In this document: positions 7,378 to 14,747 of the stretch, in pieces
Position numbering within the stretch: position 1 is the stretch's first letter
How the letters are laid out: each line of letters begins with the position of its first letter
Virus record (IMG/VR): IMGVR_UViG_3300017788_003178
Span: 1 to 28,421 of that record
Strand: one strand, 5' to 3'
Origin: a virus
Length of the DNA stretch: 28,421 bases
Made by a program: the position numbers and the translations under genes
The notes under the pieces: model-generated
Told to the model about the DNA's origin: nothing
Seen by the model: the letters and a program-made list of their open reading frames with translations, nothing else
The model's database searches: none

Positions 7378-8013
7378 ATGAGAAAATATAATAAATTAGA
7401 AATACTAGAAATTCTAGATAAAAATGAGGTAAATAAAGAACATTTGGCAGCAATTTTTAGAAAATGCCCTCAACCAATGTCTATTATATCTACTGATGCA
7501 TATTTTGTTAAACCAAATGAAGCATTGTGCAATTTCTTAGAATATTCTTTTTCTGAATTACAAAATAAAACATTCTATGATATAACGCATCCAGAAGACT
7601 TAACTAATGAATTAAAAGAAATAGAAAGACTTTTAGATAATGATATTGATCATTTTGTTTTATTTAAAAGATATATTAGCAAAGGAGGGAGAATAGCCCC
7701 AGCATTATTAACATTATTTAAAGTTGATGATGAAGAAGGAAATATTATGTATTACATTAGTCATATAGTGCCAGTAAAAAATGGTGCGGAAAATAATATT
7801 AAAAAATGGGTATTTGAACATTCAACTAATCCAAACACAAATTTTAAAGAAAAAGCTGGTATATGGATGGTAGAAAATTGGAAATTTGTTTTTAGTTTTC
7901 TTTTGATATTAGTAGGAATTATATACGTCGCCATAGATTTTAGAACTATATTTTTAAATAACTACGAAATACAAAAAGAACTTTTAGAAAAAATAGATCA
8001 ACTAAGGAAATAA
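7378..8013 (+). CDS. PAS-domain protein with C-terminal membrane helix
   Basis: The 211-residue protein contains a PAS-like sensor fold at about residues 22-135: CPQPMSIISTDAYFVKPNEALCNFL, ending with YYISHIVPV. The segment FLEYSFSELQNKTFYDITHPED is the typical PAS 'gyt.eEl.g..~~d~~hPdD' pattern. A single strongly hydrophobic helix follows at about 169-187 (KFVFSFLLILVGIIYVAI), then a short charged helix. No kinase, cyclase or HTH output domain is attached. It would place a PAS domain on the cytoplasmic side of the host membrane. The ligand is unknown. The start has AAGGA almost touching the ATG; no alternative in-frame ATG precedes the PAS region. Confidence 0.75.
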   Translation: MRKYNKLEILEILDKNEVNKEHLAAIFRKCPQPMSIISTDAYFVKPNEALCNFLEYSFSELQNKTFYDITHPEDLTNELKEIERLLDNDIDHFVLFKRYISKGGRIAPALLTLFKVDDEEGNIMYYISHIVPVKNGAENNIKKWVFEHSTNPNTNFKEKAGIWMVENWKFVFSFLLILVGIIYVAIDFRTIFLNNYEIQKELLEKIDQLRK

Positions 8014-8017
8014 TAAT

Positions 8018-8398
8018 ATGCCATTATATACTTTTGAGTGTTATAGTGAAGATGGTGGTTGTGGTCAAATATTTGATATTTCTTGTGGAATGAATGAAAT
8101 ATCCACATTGCCTAAACCTTTATGTCCTAACTGTAATGACAACTGGTCAGTATCTCGCAATTTTAATTCAAGTATATATGTATTTGATAGTTCACCAAGA
8201 ACAGTTGGTGCTTTAGCAGAAAGAAATACGAATAAAATTAGCGAAGATCAAAAAATTATGCTTAATGATAAGCATACGAGCTATAAAAAGCCTTTTACAG
8301 GCAATTTGCCCAAAGGAGGATCTTTATTTCCTGTTGATAAAAAGGGCAAAATAATACCATCTAATAAAAAACATCAAAGGAAAAAAAATAATGGCTAG
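8018..8398 (+). CDS. FmdB-like zinc-ribbon protein
   Basis: The 126-residue protein starts with MPLYTFECYS..GGCGQIF, the signature of FmdB-type zinc ribbons. Likely zinc ligands are Cys8, Cys15, Cys36 and Cys39 (CPNC). The rest is a basic, low-complexity tail ending in KKHQRKKNNG. FmdB-like ribbons are small putative regulators with no firm biochemical role. A clear AAGGA ribosome site lies upstream. The stop region overlaps the next start by 8 bases, so the genes are coupled. Confidence 0.7.
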   Translation: MPLYTFECYSEDGGCGQIFDISCGMNEISTLPKPLCPNCNDNWSVSRNFNSSIYVFDSSPRTVGALAERNTNKISEDQKIMLNDKHTSYKKPFTGNLPKGGSLFPVDKKGKIIPSNKKHQRKKNNG

Positions 8399-8786
8399 AG
8401 AAAAATTTACAGAAGAAGAACTTGGAAATGCTGTTTTTACTACCGCAGAACATAATAAAAAAGAAAAACAAAACAAAATTACTATATATACTATATATGG
8501 AAAGCATGAAATAATTGATACAGAAGGATATCCAGTAATATTTGATGAGAATAGCGATAATGCATATGCAAAAAAAGAAGGAGATAAATTTTTCATCAAA
8601 AGTAATGGATCAAGATTAGCTGACCCATTAGGAATATATGGGGGAACAGATTTGAATAAAAAAATAGGAGATCATTCAGTATGGAAGTGGAGAAGCACAA
8701 GCCCTAAAATATTTGAATTGTTTATAAGATTTTTAAAAACAAAAAATAAAAGCTATTATCTAAATGCTACAAGGGAGATGTTATAA
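8391..8786 (+). CDS. Hypothetical protein
   Basis: This 131-residue soluble protein is of unrecognised family. It begins with an acidic helical segment (EKFTEEELGNAVF), then a beta-rich middle (KITIYTIYGKHEIIDTEGYPVIF and KFFIKSNGSRLADPLGIYGG), and ends in a helical aromatic segment (FELFIRFLKTKNKSYYLNATREM). AAAGGA sits before the ATG inside the preceding gene, and the stop overlaps the next start (TAATG). Its place among DNA-metabolism genes is the only functional clue. Confidence 0.7.
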   Translation: MAREKFTEEELGNAVFTTAEHNKKEKQNKITIYTIYGKHEIIDTEGYPVIFDENSDNAYAKKEGDKFFIKSNGSRLADPLGIYGGTDLNKKIGDHSVWKWRSTSPKIFELFIRFLKTKNKSYYLNATREML

Positions 8787-9322
8787 TGGGAAAAATTAAG
8801 AAAAACGGTTCTTCTAAAGCCAGAATGACTATGATTGAAAAGTACAAAATTCAACAAATGCTCGGTTCTGGTAAAGAAATTTCAGAAATAGCTAGTTCTT
8901 TAGAAAGAACAGAAGAAACTATATCTAAGTATATTGAAACAGAACTTAAAGATTTAGTAAATTCAATATCTCCTAGTAAAGAATCTGAATCTGAAAATAT
9001 AGAAGAAAAAATTAATATTGATATTTTTAATTCTGTTATTAATTCTTTAAAAAGAAAAGGCATTGAAGAAAAAGATGCAATTAATGCTATAAATAAAGTT
9101 AAAAGTAAAATCAATGAAAAAATTGATGATGTTGAAAAATTATCAACATTATGCATGAAGGAATTAGAAGTTCATAATGCCATAATTAGAGAAGCAATAA
9201 ACGGACAAAAAGGAGTCACTATTATGACCAAAGCAGCTTCTGAAATTATTGAGAACAAGAGAGTAGATACAAGGGCGGCAAATAGAAGAAATAGTTTTTA
9301 TAAACCGCAACAAAATGGCTAA
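8786..9322 (+). CDS. HTH-containing probable DNA-binding protein
   Basis: The 178-residue protein carries a resolvase-like helix-turn-helix at about residues 17-52: YKIQQMLGSGKEISEIASSL followed by RTEETISKYI. The middle (about 75-130) is helical, and INSLKRKGIEEKDAINAINK faintly resembles a UBA- or RuvA-C-terminal-like three-helix bundle. The C-terminus is basic. It probably binds DNA. Possible jobs include transcription regulation or a small-terminase-like role; the sequence does not decide. GGGAG precedes the ATG, which overlaps the preceding stop, and its own stop overlaps the next start by 8 bases. Confidence 0.65.
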   Translation: MGKIKKNGSSKARMTMIEKYKIQQMLGSGKEISEIASSLERTEETISKYIETELKDLVNSISPSKESESENIEEKINIDIFNSVINSLKRKGIEEKDAINAINKVKSKINEKIDDVEKLSTLCMKELEVHNAIIREAINGQKGVTIMTKAASEIIENKRVDTRAANRRNSFYKPQQNG

Positions 9323-9752
9323 AGAACAATCTAAAAATAACAGTTATCCTTCTAGATATTCCCCTAATGGATGGGTTCGTTCTGATCAATATATAATTGA
9401 GTTAATATGTGAAAAAAAAGCACAAATAGAAAAAAAAGATTTACCAATAAAATTTTGGGAAAATCCAGAATGGTGTAAATTTTTTAAATCTCAATTAAGA
9501 AGATGCCAAATACTGCTTAAAAAATATTCATCAGATTCTATTATCAAAGCCTTACAAGATAAAAAATCTTGGAATATTTACAGCTTGTTTGCCCCATGGC
9601 TGGAAGATATAATCATCTATTACGAAAAAAACAAAAAAGAAATAAAAATTACAAAAGATATAAATAAACCGGAAATGTCCTCTGGAACTTTCAGAAAAAA
9701 TTCTTTTGAAAATAAAACGAAAAATATTAAAAAAATATTAGAGGATTTATAA
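9315..9752 (+). CDS. Hypothetical protein
   Basis: This 145-residue protein has no recognised domain. The central part is helical and rich in Trp, Lys and aromatics (KFWENPEWCKFFKSQLRRC, WNIYSLFAPWLEDIIIYYE); the C-terminal 35 residues are charged and probably disordered. It overlaps the preceding gene by 8 bases and ends in TAATG with the RecA/UvsX-like gene. Its order directly before the recombinase suggests a recombination accessory, but this is context only. Confidence 0.65.
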   Translation: MAKEQSKNNSYPSRYSPNGWVRSDQYIIELICEKKAQIEKKDLPIKFWENPEWCKFFKSQLRRCQILLKKYSSDSIIKALQDKKSWNIYSLFAPWLEDIIIYYEKNKKEIKITKDINKPEMSSGTFRKNSFENKTKNIKKILEDL

Positions 9753-10765
9753 TGGCAAAAAAAGATAAAGAAGAAATAGAAGAAAAGGACAACATAGATC
9801 AGGCTTTAAAAAAGAAATTTGGAGATGATATCTTTTTTCCAGGGGATCAACTTTTAGAAAAAGAACCTCATATTATACCAGTAAGTCCAGCCTTAGATCT
9901 GATTTTAGGTGGAGGGATACCTATGGGCTCATTTGTTGTAATTACTGGTAAACCCAAAATAGGAAAATCTTCTCTTTGCCTACATTTTGCTAAAAATGCA
10001 CAAAGTGAAGGTATGAAAATTTATTATTTTAATGTTGAGGGAAGAATAAAGCCTAGAGATTTAAAAGGTATCCCTGGATTGAAGACAGATATTGATAATT
10101 TCCAAATTGTAGGATCTGTTAAAGGCCAAATATTATCTGCGGAAGACTATTTAGATATATTGATGACTTATGCAGAAACAAAAGAAAATTCTATATTTAT
10201 TATAGATTCCGTATCTCAATTATGCAGCAAAGAACGAAGAGCCAATGAAACAGGAAAAAGATTTAGAGATGATGTTCCTTTGATGCTCGCAGATATGACA
10301 AAAAAAATAAGTAATGTATTACCAATAACTAATAATACAGTAATATGTATTACACACTTAATTGCTAATCAAGGCATGGGACATTCGCAATGGAGTGAAG
10401 CTTCAGGGCAAAAAGTACAATATCAAGCAGATGTTAAATTAAAAGCTTTATATTCAGAAGCCTATAAAGTGGGAGAAGAACAAGTTGGGCAATTAGTACA
10501 TTGGCAATGTGATACAACAGCATTATCAGCACCACCGTGTCAAAAAACACAATCTTTATTGAGATATGGATATGGCATTGATGCTGAATATGAAATTTTG
10601 AATATGTGTATTGATTTAGGAATTATTGATAAAAAAGCATCATGGTTAGTTTTTCCCGATGGAAATAAATATCAGGGCATTGAAAAGGCTAGACATTATC
10701 TTTTTGAAAATAAAGATATATATAATAATTTAAAACAAAAATTAAAAGAAATGATGGGATTATAA
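9752..10765 (+). CDS. RecA/UvsX-like recombinase
   Basis: The 337-residue RecA-family ATPase should form filaments on ssDNA and promote strand exchange in phage recombination and repair. After a charged N-terminus, PVSPALDLILGGGIPMGSF leads to Walker A GKPKIGKS (66-73) and Walker B IFIIDS (Asp152). The later segment TVICITHLIANQG fits the RecA core after the L1 region. Residues 166-180 (ETGKRFRDDVPLMLA) are encoded by a 46-base stretch found exactly again in the nuclease gene at 16674. The ribosome site is GAGG. The following genes are a nuclease and a possible UvsY-like mediator. Length and divergence are closer to phage UvsX-like proteins than to bacterial RecA. Confidence 0.85.
   Translation: MAKKDKEEIEEKDNIDQALKKKFGDDIFFPGDQLLEKEPHIIPVSPALDLILGGGIPMGSFVVITGKPKIGKSSLCLHFAKNAQSEGMKIYYFNVEGRIKPRDLKGIPGLKTDIDNFQIVGSVKGQILSAEDYLDILMTYAETKENSIFIIDSVSQLCSKERRANETGKRFRDDVPLMLADMTKKISNVLPITNNTVICITHLIANQGMGHSQWSEASGQKVQYQADVKLKALYSEAYKVGEEQVGQLVHWQCDTTALSAPPCQKTQSLLRYGYGIDAEYEILNMCIDLGIIDKKASWLVFPDGNKYQGIEKARHYLFENKDIYNNLKQKLKEMMGL
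10246..10291 (+). repeat. 46-bp perfect direct repeat, copy 1 (inside recombinase gene)
   Basis: Bases 10246-10291 are identical to 16916-16961, including all wobble positions, and are read in the same frame in both genes. Both copies encode ETGKRFRDDVPLMLA. Similarity stops abruptly on both sides. The host proteins are otherwise unrelated (RecA-type ATPase versus PD-(D/E)XK nuclease). Confidence 0.95.
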
Positions 10766-10791
10766 TTAAGTTAATATTTGGATCATAAAAT

Positions 10792-11196
10792 ATGAAAGTA
10801 ATGACGCTTGATGGCATTGAGTATGATTGGAATATTCCTTCAAAAATAGCAAAAGGAAATAAAAGAGAAACAAGTTCTTTACATACCATTGCTAAAAAAA
10901 TCTTACACGAACTATATCCAATGCTTAATATTTATGAAGAAATTCCTCTTATTGTTGAAAAAAATAAAAAATTATATCTAGATTTTTATATCCCGTCAAT
11001 TCAAACTGCCATAGAAGTCAATGGAAAGCAGCATTATTCTTTTAATACATTTTATCATAGAAATCAAATACATTTTATGAAAATGAAAATGAATGATAGA
11101 AAAAAAGCAGAGTGGTGCGAACATAATAAAATAACACTTAAAATTTTACCATATAATATGGTAGAAAAATGGAGAAATATAATAAATGACTCCTGA
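10792..11196 (+). CDS. Small PD-(D/E)XK / Vsr-like (DUF559-type) endonuclease
   Basis: The 134-residue protein matches the compact Vsr/DUF559-like restriction-endonuclease fold. It has YLDFYIPSIQTAIEVNGKQH, with an Asp then a Glu-x-x-x-Lys/Gln-His cluster as the expected metal and catalytic centre. KMNDRKKAEWCEHNKITLKIL then forms the closing helix and strand. It may be a repair-type nick or mismatch nuclease, or a recombination resolvase acting with the neighbouring recombinase. It starts 26 bases after the recombinase gene and overlaps the next gene by 11 bases. The exact family is uncertain. Confidence 0.7.
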   Translation: MKVMTLDGIEYDWNIPSKIAKGNKRETSSLHTIAKKILHELYPMLNIYEEIPLIVEKNKKLYLDFYIPSIQTAIEVNGKQHYSFNTFYHRNQIHFMKMKMNDRKKAEWCEHNKITLKILPYNMVEKWRNIINDS

Positions 11197-11674
11197 TGAA
11201 TTAATGGTAAAAGCAGAAACCATTTTAGATAATTATGAAAAAACTAATGGAATTCTTGAATTTAGAATATATGATGTAGATGAAGTATCTAAATATTTTC
11301 ATTTAAAAATAGAACAATTAAATAAATTATCAGCAATAGAATGTGCAGAAGTATCATATCTTTTAGCACAATATTCTTTTTATCTTCAAAGAATGTACAA
11401 TAGAGAAAGTGCAAAAAATAGATGGGCTCAAGATCAAATAACAAAAATAGTTTGTGATAAATTAGACTCATATAATAATGGAACTTATATGAAATACGAC
11501 CATAAAATATCCATTATAGCAAAAGAAAACAAAGTTGTTGAAAAATTACAATCAATATTAAATTATACATCTCAAATTATGGAAAGAATGAATTTCTTAT
11601 CAACATCGGTAAAAAATATGAGCGAAATAATGTCAAATTTGCAAAAAGCAAAATTTTTCAAAGGCAACCAATAA
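11186..11674 (+). CDS. Hypothetical helical protein, possible UvsY-like recombination mediator
   Basis: The 162-residue, almost entirely helical protein has an N-terminal part rich in acidic residues and a C-terminal part with HKISIIAKENKVVEKLQSIL and NFLSTSVKNMSEIMSNLQKAK. The order of elements resembles T4 UvsY: a helical N-terminal module, a 'keep-in-register' segment with K/D followed by a Leu/Tyr helix, and a final amphipathic helix ending in FKG. It lies two genes after the UvsX/RecA-like gene, where a mediator would be expected. The primary-sequence match is weak, so the family assignment is tentative. Overlaps of 11 bases and TAATG show operon membership. Confidence 0.6.
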   Translation: MTPDELMVKAETILDNYEKTNGILEFRIYDVDEVSKYFHLKIEQLNKLSAIECAEVSYLLAQYSFYLQRMYNRESAKNRWAQDQITKIVCDKLDSYNNGTYMKYDHKISIIAKENKVVEKLQSILNYTSQIMERMNFLSTSVKNMSEIMSNLQKAKFFKGNQ

Positions 11675-12150
11675 TGGACATACAAGATCTATTAAATATA
11701 TTAACAGCCGAACAATTAGAACAATTGGCGGCATTAAAAAAACAAGAGGATCAATCTGAAAAAACAAAAATAATAGTTCCTCCAGCAAATAAAAAAAGAA
11801 ACCAGAATAGGAAGCCTAAGAAAAAATTAATAGAAAATATAACAGGAGAAAATCACCCTAAAATACCTAAGAAAAAAAATACAAAAAGAACACAATTAAT
11901 TTTAGGGGAAAGAGAAAACATATTTATTAAATCACCAGAAAAAGATATGTTTAAAGAAGACTCATTAATAGATCAAAAATTATTTTCAGGCAAGATAGTA
12001 GAAAGAGAAAAAAGAAAAATAAGCTATATAGACGCTAGATGTAGTCAGTGTGAAAATATGTATGAGGATGTTCCGTTTTCTGAATGCTATAAAGATGACA
12101 ATGGATATGTTTTTATCTGTGAGGAATGTGTAGGGAAACTTAAGAAATGA
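11674..12150 (+). CDS. Hypothetical protein with C-terminal zinc-finger-like Cys pairs
   Basis: The 158-residue protein has a short helical N-terminus (LLNILTAEQLEQLAALKKQ), a long Lys/Asn-rich, probably disordered middle (about 25-85), and a C-terminal Cys4 module with CSQC and CEEC spaced by about 26 residues (ISYIDARCSQCEN to YVFICEECVGKLKK). Such a ribbon could bind nucleic acid or a replication partner. It overlaps the recombination-region gene before it (TAATG) and the helicase gene after it (ATGA), and could link recombination to helicase loading. That role is inference from position. Confidence 0.7.
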   Translation: MDIQDLLNILTAEQLEQLAALKKQEDQSEKTKIIVPPANKKRNQNRKPKKKLIENITGENHPKIPKKKNTKRTQLILGERENIFIKSPEKDMFKEDSLIDQKLFSGKIVEREKRKISYIDARCSQCENMYEDVPFSECYKDDNGYVFICEECVGKLKK

Positions 12151-13601
12151 AAGCTTTATGCGATATAGCAGCAGAAAGAGCAGTATTATCTGCAATATGC
12201 CAGTTTGGTGAAAATTCTTTTTTAGATGTATCAGATATTATAACAAATAAAACTTTTACTGTAGATTACAATCAACTTATTTATTCTTGCATTAAGCATA
12301 CTTTTAATAATAATCAAACAACAGAAATAGATGTTGCTTCGATATATTCTGCTGGGGAAGAATTAGGGATTGGAAATATTTTATTAAGACCGGAAATTTT
12401 AGAACATATAAATTCTCTTTTTAATTTTCCTGTAAATCAAAATAATATTAGAAAATTTGCAGCTAAAATTAGAAAGCTAGAAATAGCTAGGCAACTTAGA
12501 GAAAAGTTAAAAACTACTTCGGATTCATTATTAGAACTTAATGGTACTGAAAATATTTCCCATATATTAGGAATAGCCGAAACTTCTGTTTTTGAATTCT
12601 CCTCATCATTAAATAGCAGTAATGAAGAACCTAAAAAAATATATGATGGTTTGTCTGATTATATTAATTATCTTGGAGAAAACACTGTTGATCAAATTGG
12701 AATTTCAACAGGTTTTCCAGAGTATGACAAAGCTATTGGTGGAGGATTAAGACCTGGAACTATCAATGTTATAGGTGCTAGAACAAAGATTGGAAAAAGT
12801 TTAATATCTAGTGCTATTGGATATCATATTGCAAAAGAAAAAAATATTCCAGTATTAAACATGGATACAGAAATGACTTATGAAGACCATATTCATAGGT
12901 TATTAGCCATGGCTAGTGAATGTTTTATTTATGATATTGAAACAGGAAAATTTACTGAAAAGCCACACCAAGATAAAAAATTAAGAGATGTTGTGAGAAA
13001 AATAGAAGATGAAAAAATTCCTTATTATCACAAATCAATAGCAGGAATGCAATTTGAAGAACAAATGGCAATTATGAGAAGATGGATAATAAAAGAAGTT
13101 GGACTTAATAATTCTGGACATTCCAATCCTTGTGTAATAATATATGATTATTTAAAACTCATGGATTCAAATGCTATAACATCTAATGTAGCAGAATTTC
13201 AGGCTTTAGGTTTTATAATGTCTTCATTACATAATTTTACTGTAAAATATAAAATACCAATTCTGGCACTAATACAATTAAACAGGGATGGCATAAATAA
13301 AGAAGGAACAGATGTTGCTAGTGGATCTGATAGAATCATATGGCTATGTTCTAATTTTACAATATTAAAACAAAAATCTGATGAAGAAATATCTCAAGAT
13401 GGTATACAAAATGGAAATAGAAAATTAGTACCAATTGTGTGTAGACACGGGGCGGGAATTGAAGATGGGAACTACATTAACTGTTTTATGCAAGGATCTA
13501 TAGGAAAAATATCTGAAGGTAAAACTAAATTTCAATTATTAAAAGAACAACAACAAATCAATATAGATAGCGAAGAGGGAGAATCAGAATGGCCCAATTA
13601 A
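12147..13601 (+). CDS. DnaB-like replicative DNA helicase
   Basis: The 484-residue protein fits the DnaB family. The N-terminal helical domain (about 5-160) starts AAERAVLSAICQFG. The RecA-like motor begins at STGFPEYDKAIGGGLRPGTI with Walker A ARTKIGKS (Lys217-Ser218). MDTEMTYEDHIHRLLAM, CVIIYDYLKLM (Walker B) and ALIQLNRDG with the ASGSDRIIWL arginine-finger/sensor region follow. It should unwind DNA as a hexameric ring at phage forks, with the primase at 14744 as its likely partner. The ATG overlaps the preceding stop. No intein is present here, although DnaB is a common intein host. Confidence 0.92.
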   Translation: MKALCDIAAERAVLSAICQFGENSFLDVSDIITNKTFTVDYNQLIYSCIKHTFNNNQTTEIDVASIYSAGEELGIGNILLRPEILEHINSLFNFPVNQNNIRKFAAKIRKLEIARQLREKLKTTSDSLLELNGTENISHILGIAETSVFEFSSSLNSSNEEPKKIYDGLSDYINYLGENTVDQIGISTGFPEYDKAIGGGLRPGTINVIGARTKIGKSLISSAIGYHIAKEKNIPVLNMDTEMTYEDHIHRLLAMASECFIYDIETGKFTEKPHQDKKLRDVVRKIEDEKIPYYHKSIAGMQFEEQMAIMRRWIIKEVGLNNSGHSNPCVIIYDYLKLMDSNAITSNVAEFQALGFIMSSLHNFTVKYKIPILALIQLNRDGINKEGTDVASGSDRIIWLCSNFTILKQKSDEEISQDGIQNGNRKLVPIVCRHGAGIEDGNYINCFMQGSIGKISEGKTKFQLLKEQQQINIDSEEGESEWPN

Positions 13602-14197
13602 ATGCAAATATTCCTTATCAATATGCTTATGTACAAAACAAATATTTATTTGGAGACAATTTACTTGAAAATTTAACAGAGTGTTATATTTTTGGCGTAA
13701 AAAGTATCATTAATAAGCCTTTACAATTCCATTGTCAATTAAAAAATGGTTCTGTATTTTGGGGATTACCAATTTCTGCTTTTGTATGGAAAAAAGAATA
13801 TGTTTCTTTAGGAACTACAGAACAAGAAAGACTATCTAATTTACAATGGTGGGATTGTCAATCAAATGATATCGCAGTAACTTGTTTTTCTTATTTGCAA
13901 TATTATGGGGTGGATGTAATTAGCAGAAATGAGAAAAAATGGATGAAAGGTAAATATTTATTTACCATAGATGATTATTATTCAGATTTAAATTCTTTAC
14001 CTCTAGGTTATGCAACCGGACCAGATAGCAAATGTTTTCATTTTATACAATTAGATAATGGAAATTATTGTGTTTATCCAAATAATTATTGTAGGTGGCA
14101 TAATTTAAATTTTGTAGATCCTTATGATGTAAAAAATCCCCCAAGATATAAAGCTAATGCATTTGAATTTAAAGCGGAATTTGAAAAAGATGAATAA
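13589..14197 (+). CDS. Hypothetical protein
   Basis: The 202-residue protein has no recognised domain. It is rich in Trp, Tyr and Cys and looks beta-rich: YFGDNLLENLTECYIFGVKS near the N-terminus, NGSVFWGLPISAFVW, a central LQWWDCQSNDIAVTCFSYL segment, and GNYCVYPNNYCRWHNLNF. No signal peptide or membrane helix is evident. A strong GAGGGAG ribosome site precedes the ATG, which lies inside the end of the helicase gene. It is embedded in the replication operon, so a replication-linked job is possible, but nothing specific can be said. Confidence 0.7.
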   Translation: MAQLNANIPYQYAYVQNKYLFGDNLLENLTECYIFGVKSIINKPLQFHCQLKNGSVFWGLPISAFVWKKEYVSLGTTEQERLSNLQWWDCQSNDIAVTCFSYLQYYGVDVISRNEKKWMKGKYLFTIDDYYSDLNSLPLGYATGPDSKCFHFIQLDNGNYCVYPNNYCRWHNLNFVDPYDVKNPPRYKANAFEFKAEFEKDE

Positions 14198-14747
14198 AAC
14201 AATAAGTGTTGCAATTGATTTTCAAGAAGATCCAAATTCAGGTTATGCAGCCAGAACTAAAATAAACGCCTCTGCTGATGCCACTATTGCTTTAGCTGTA
14301 GACTTTAATAGTGCTGGAGAAAAGTTGACTAAGTCTTCTGTATTGGGACAAGGTAAGCAATATATTGCTATAGATGCTAATTCGATGGAGGTTACGGATA
14401 AAAGGGTAAATAAAATAGTAGATATGCTGAATGCAGTTGCTGCTAAAACCTTGAACATTGCTGGAAATGGTATTTACACCATGAAGGGTAAATACACACA
14501 GCAGCAAGTAGATGATTTCACTTATCGGCTATTAAAAGCTGTTGTAGAATCTCCAAATCTTAAAAATAAAATTATTTCTATTAGAACAGGTGGACAAACA
14601 GGTTTCGATGAAGCGGGAGCTAAAACTGGTATTAAATTAGGCATTCCTACAACAGTGTTAGCACCTAGAGGTTGGAAGTTTAGAAATATATCTGGACAAG
14701 ACATATCTAATGAAAAAGCTTTTAAAGCTAGATTTGAGAAGAGATGA
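14190..14747 (+). CDS. SLOG/LOG-like Rossmann-fold nucleotide-binding protein
   Basis: The best start is the ATG at 14190, giving 185 residues; an upstream in-frame ATG at 14157 would add a poor, basic leader inside the previous gene. The C-terminal half carries a Rossmann-type motif, RTGGQTGFDEAGAKTG then LGIPTTVLAPRGWKFRN, like LOG/SLOG and putative molybdenum-carrier proteins. Such folds bind nucleotides or nucleotide-derived signals. The N-terminal half (Ala/Asp-rich, AVDFNSAGEKLT) is of unknown type. The gene is richer in Ala and less AT-biased than its neighbours, which may mean recent acquisition. The start overlaps the preceding stop and its stop overlaps the primase start (ATGA). Function is unknown. 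Confidence 0.7.
   Translation: MNKTISVAIDFQEDPNSGYAARTKINASADATIALAVDFNSAGEKLTKSSVLGQGKQYIAIDANSMEVTDKRVNKIVDMLNAVAAKTLNIAGNGIYTMKGKYTQQQVDDFTYRLLKAVVESPNLKNKIISIRTGGQTGFDEAGAKTGIKLGIPTTVLAPRGWKFRNISGQDISNEKAFKARFEKR

Noticed and set aside
14157-14189. Longer start of the SLOG-like gene
   Set aside because: It would add a short basic leader inside the previous gene; the ATG at 14190 overlaps the previous stop in the usual style of this operon.
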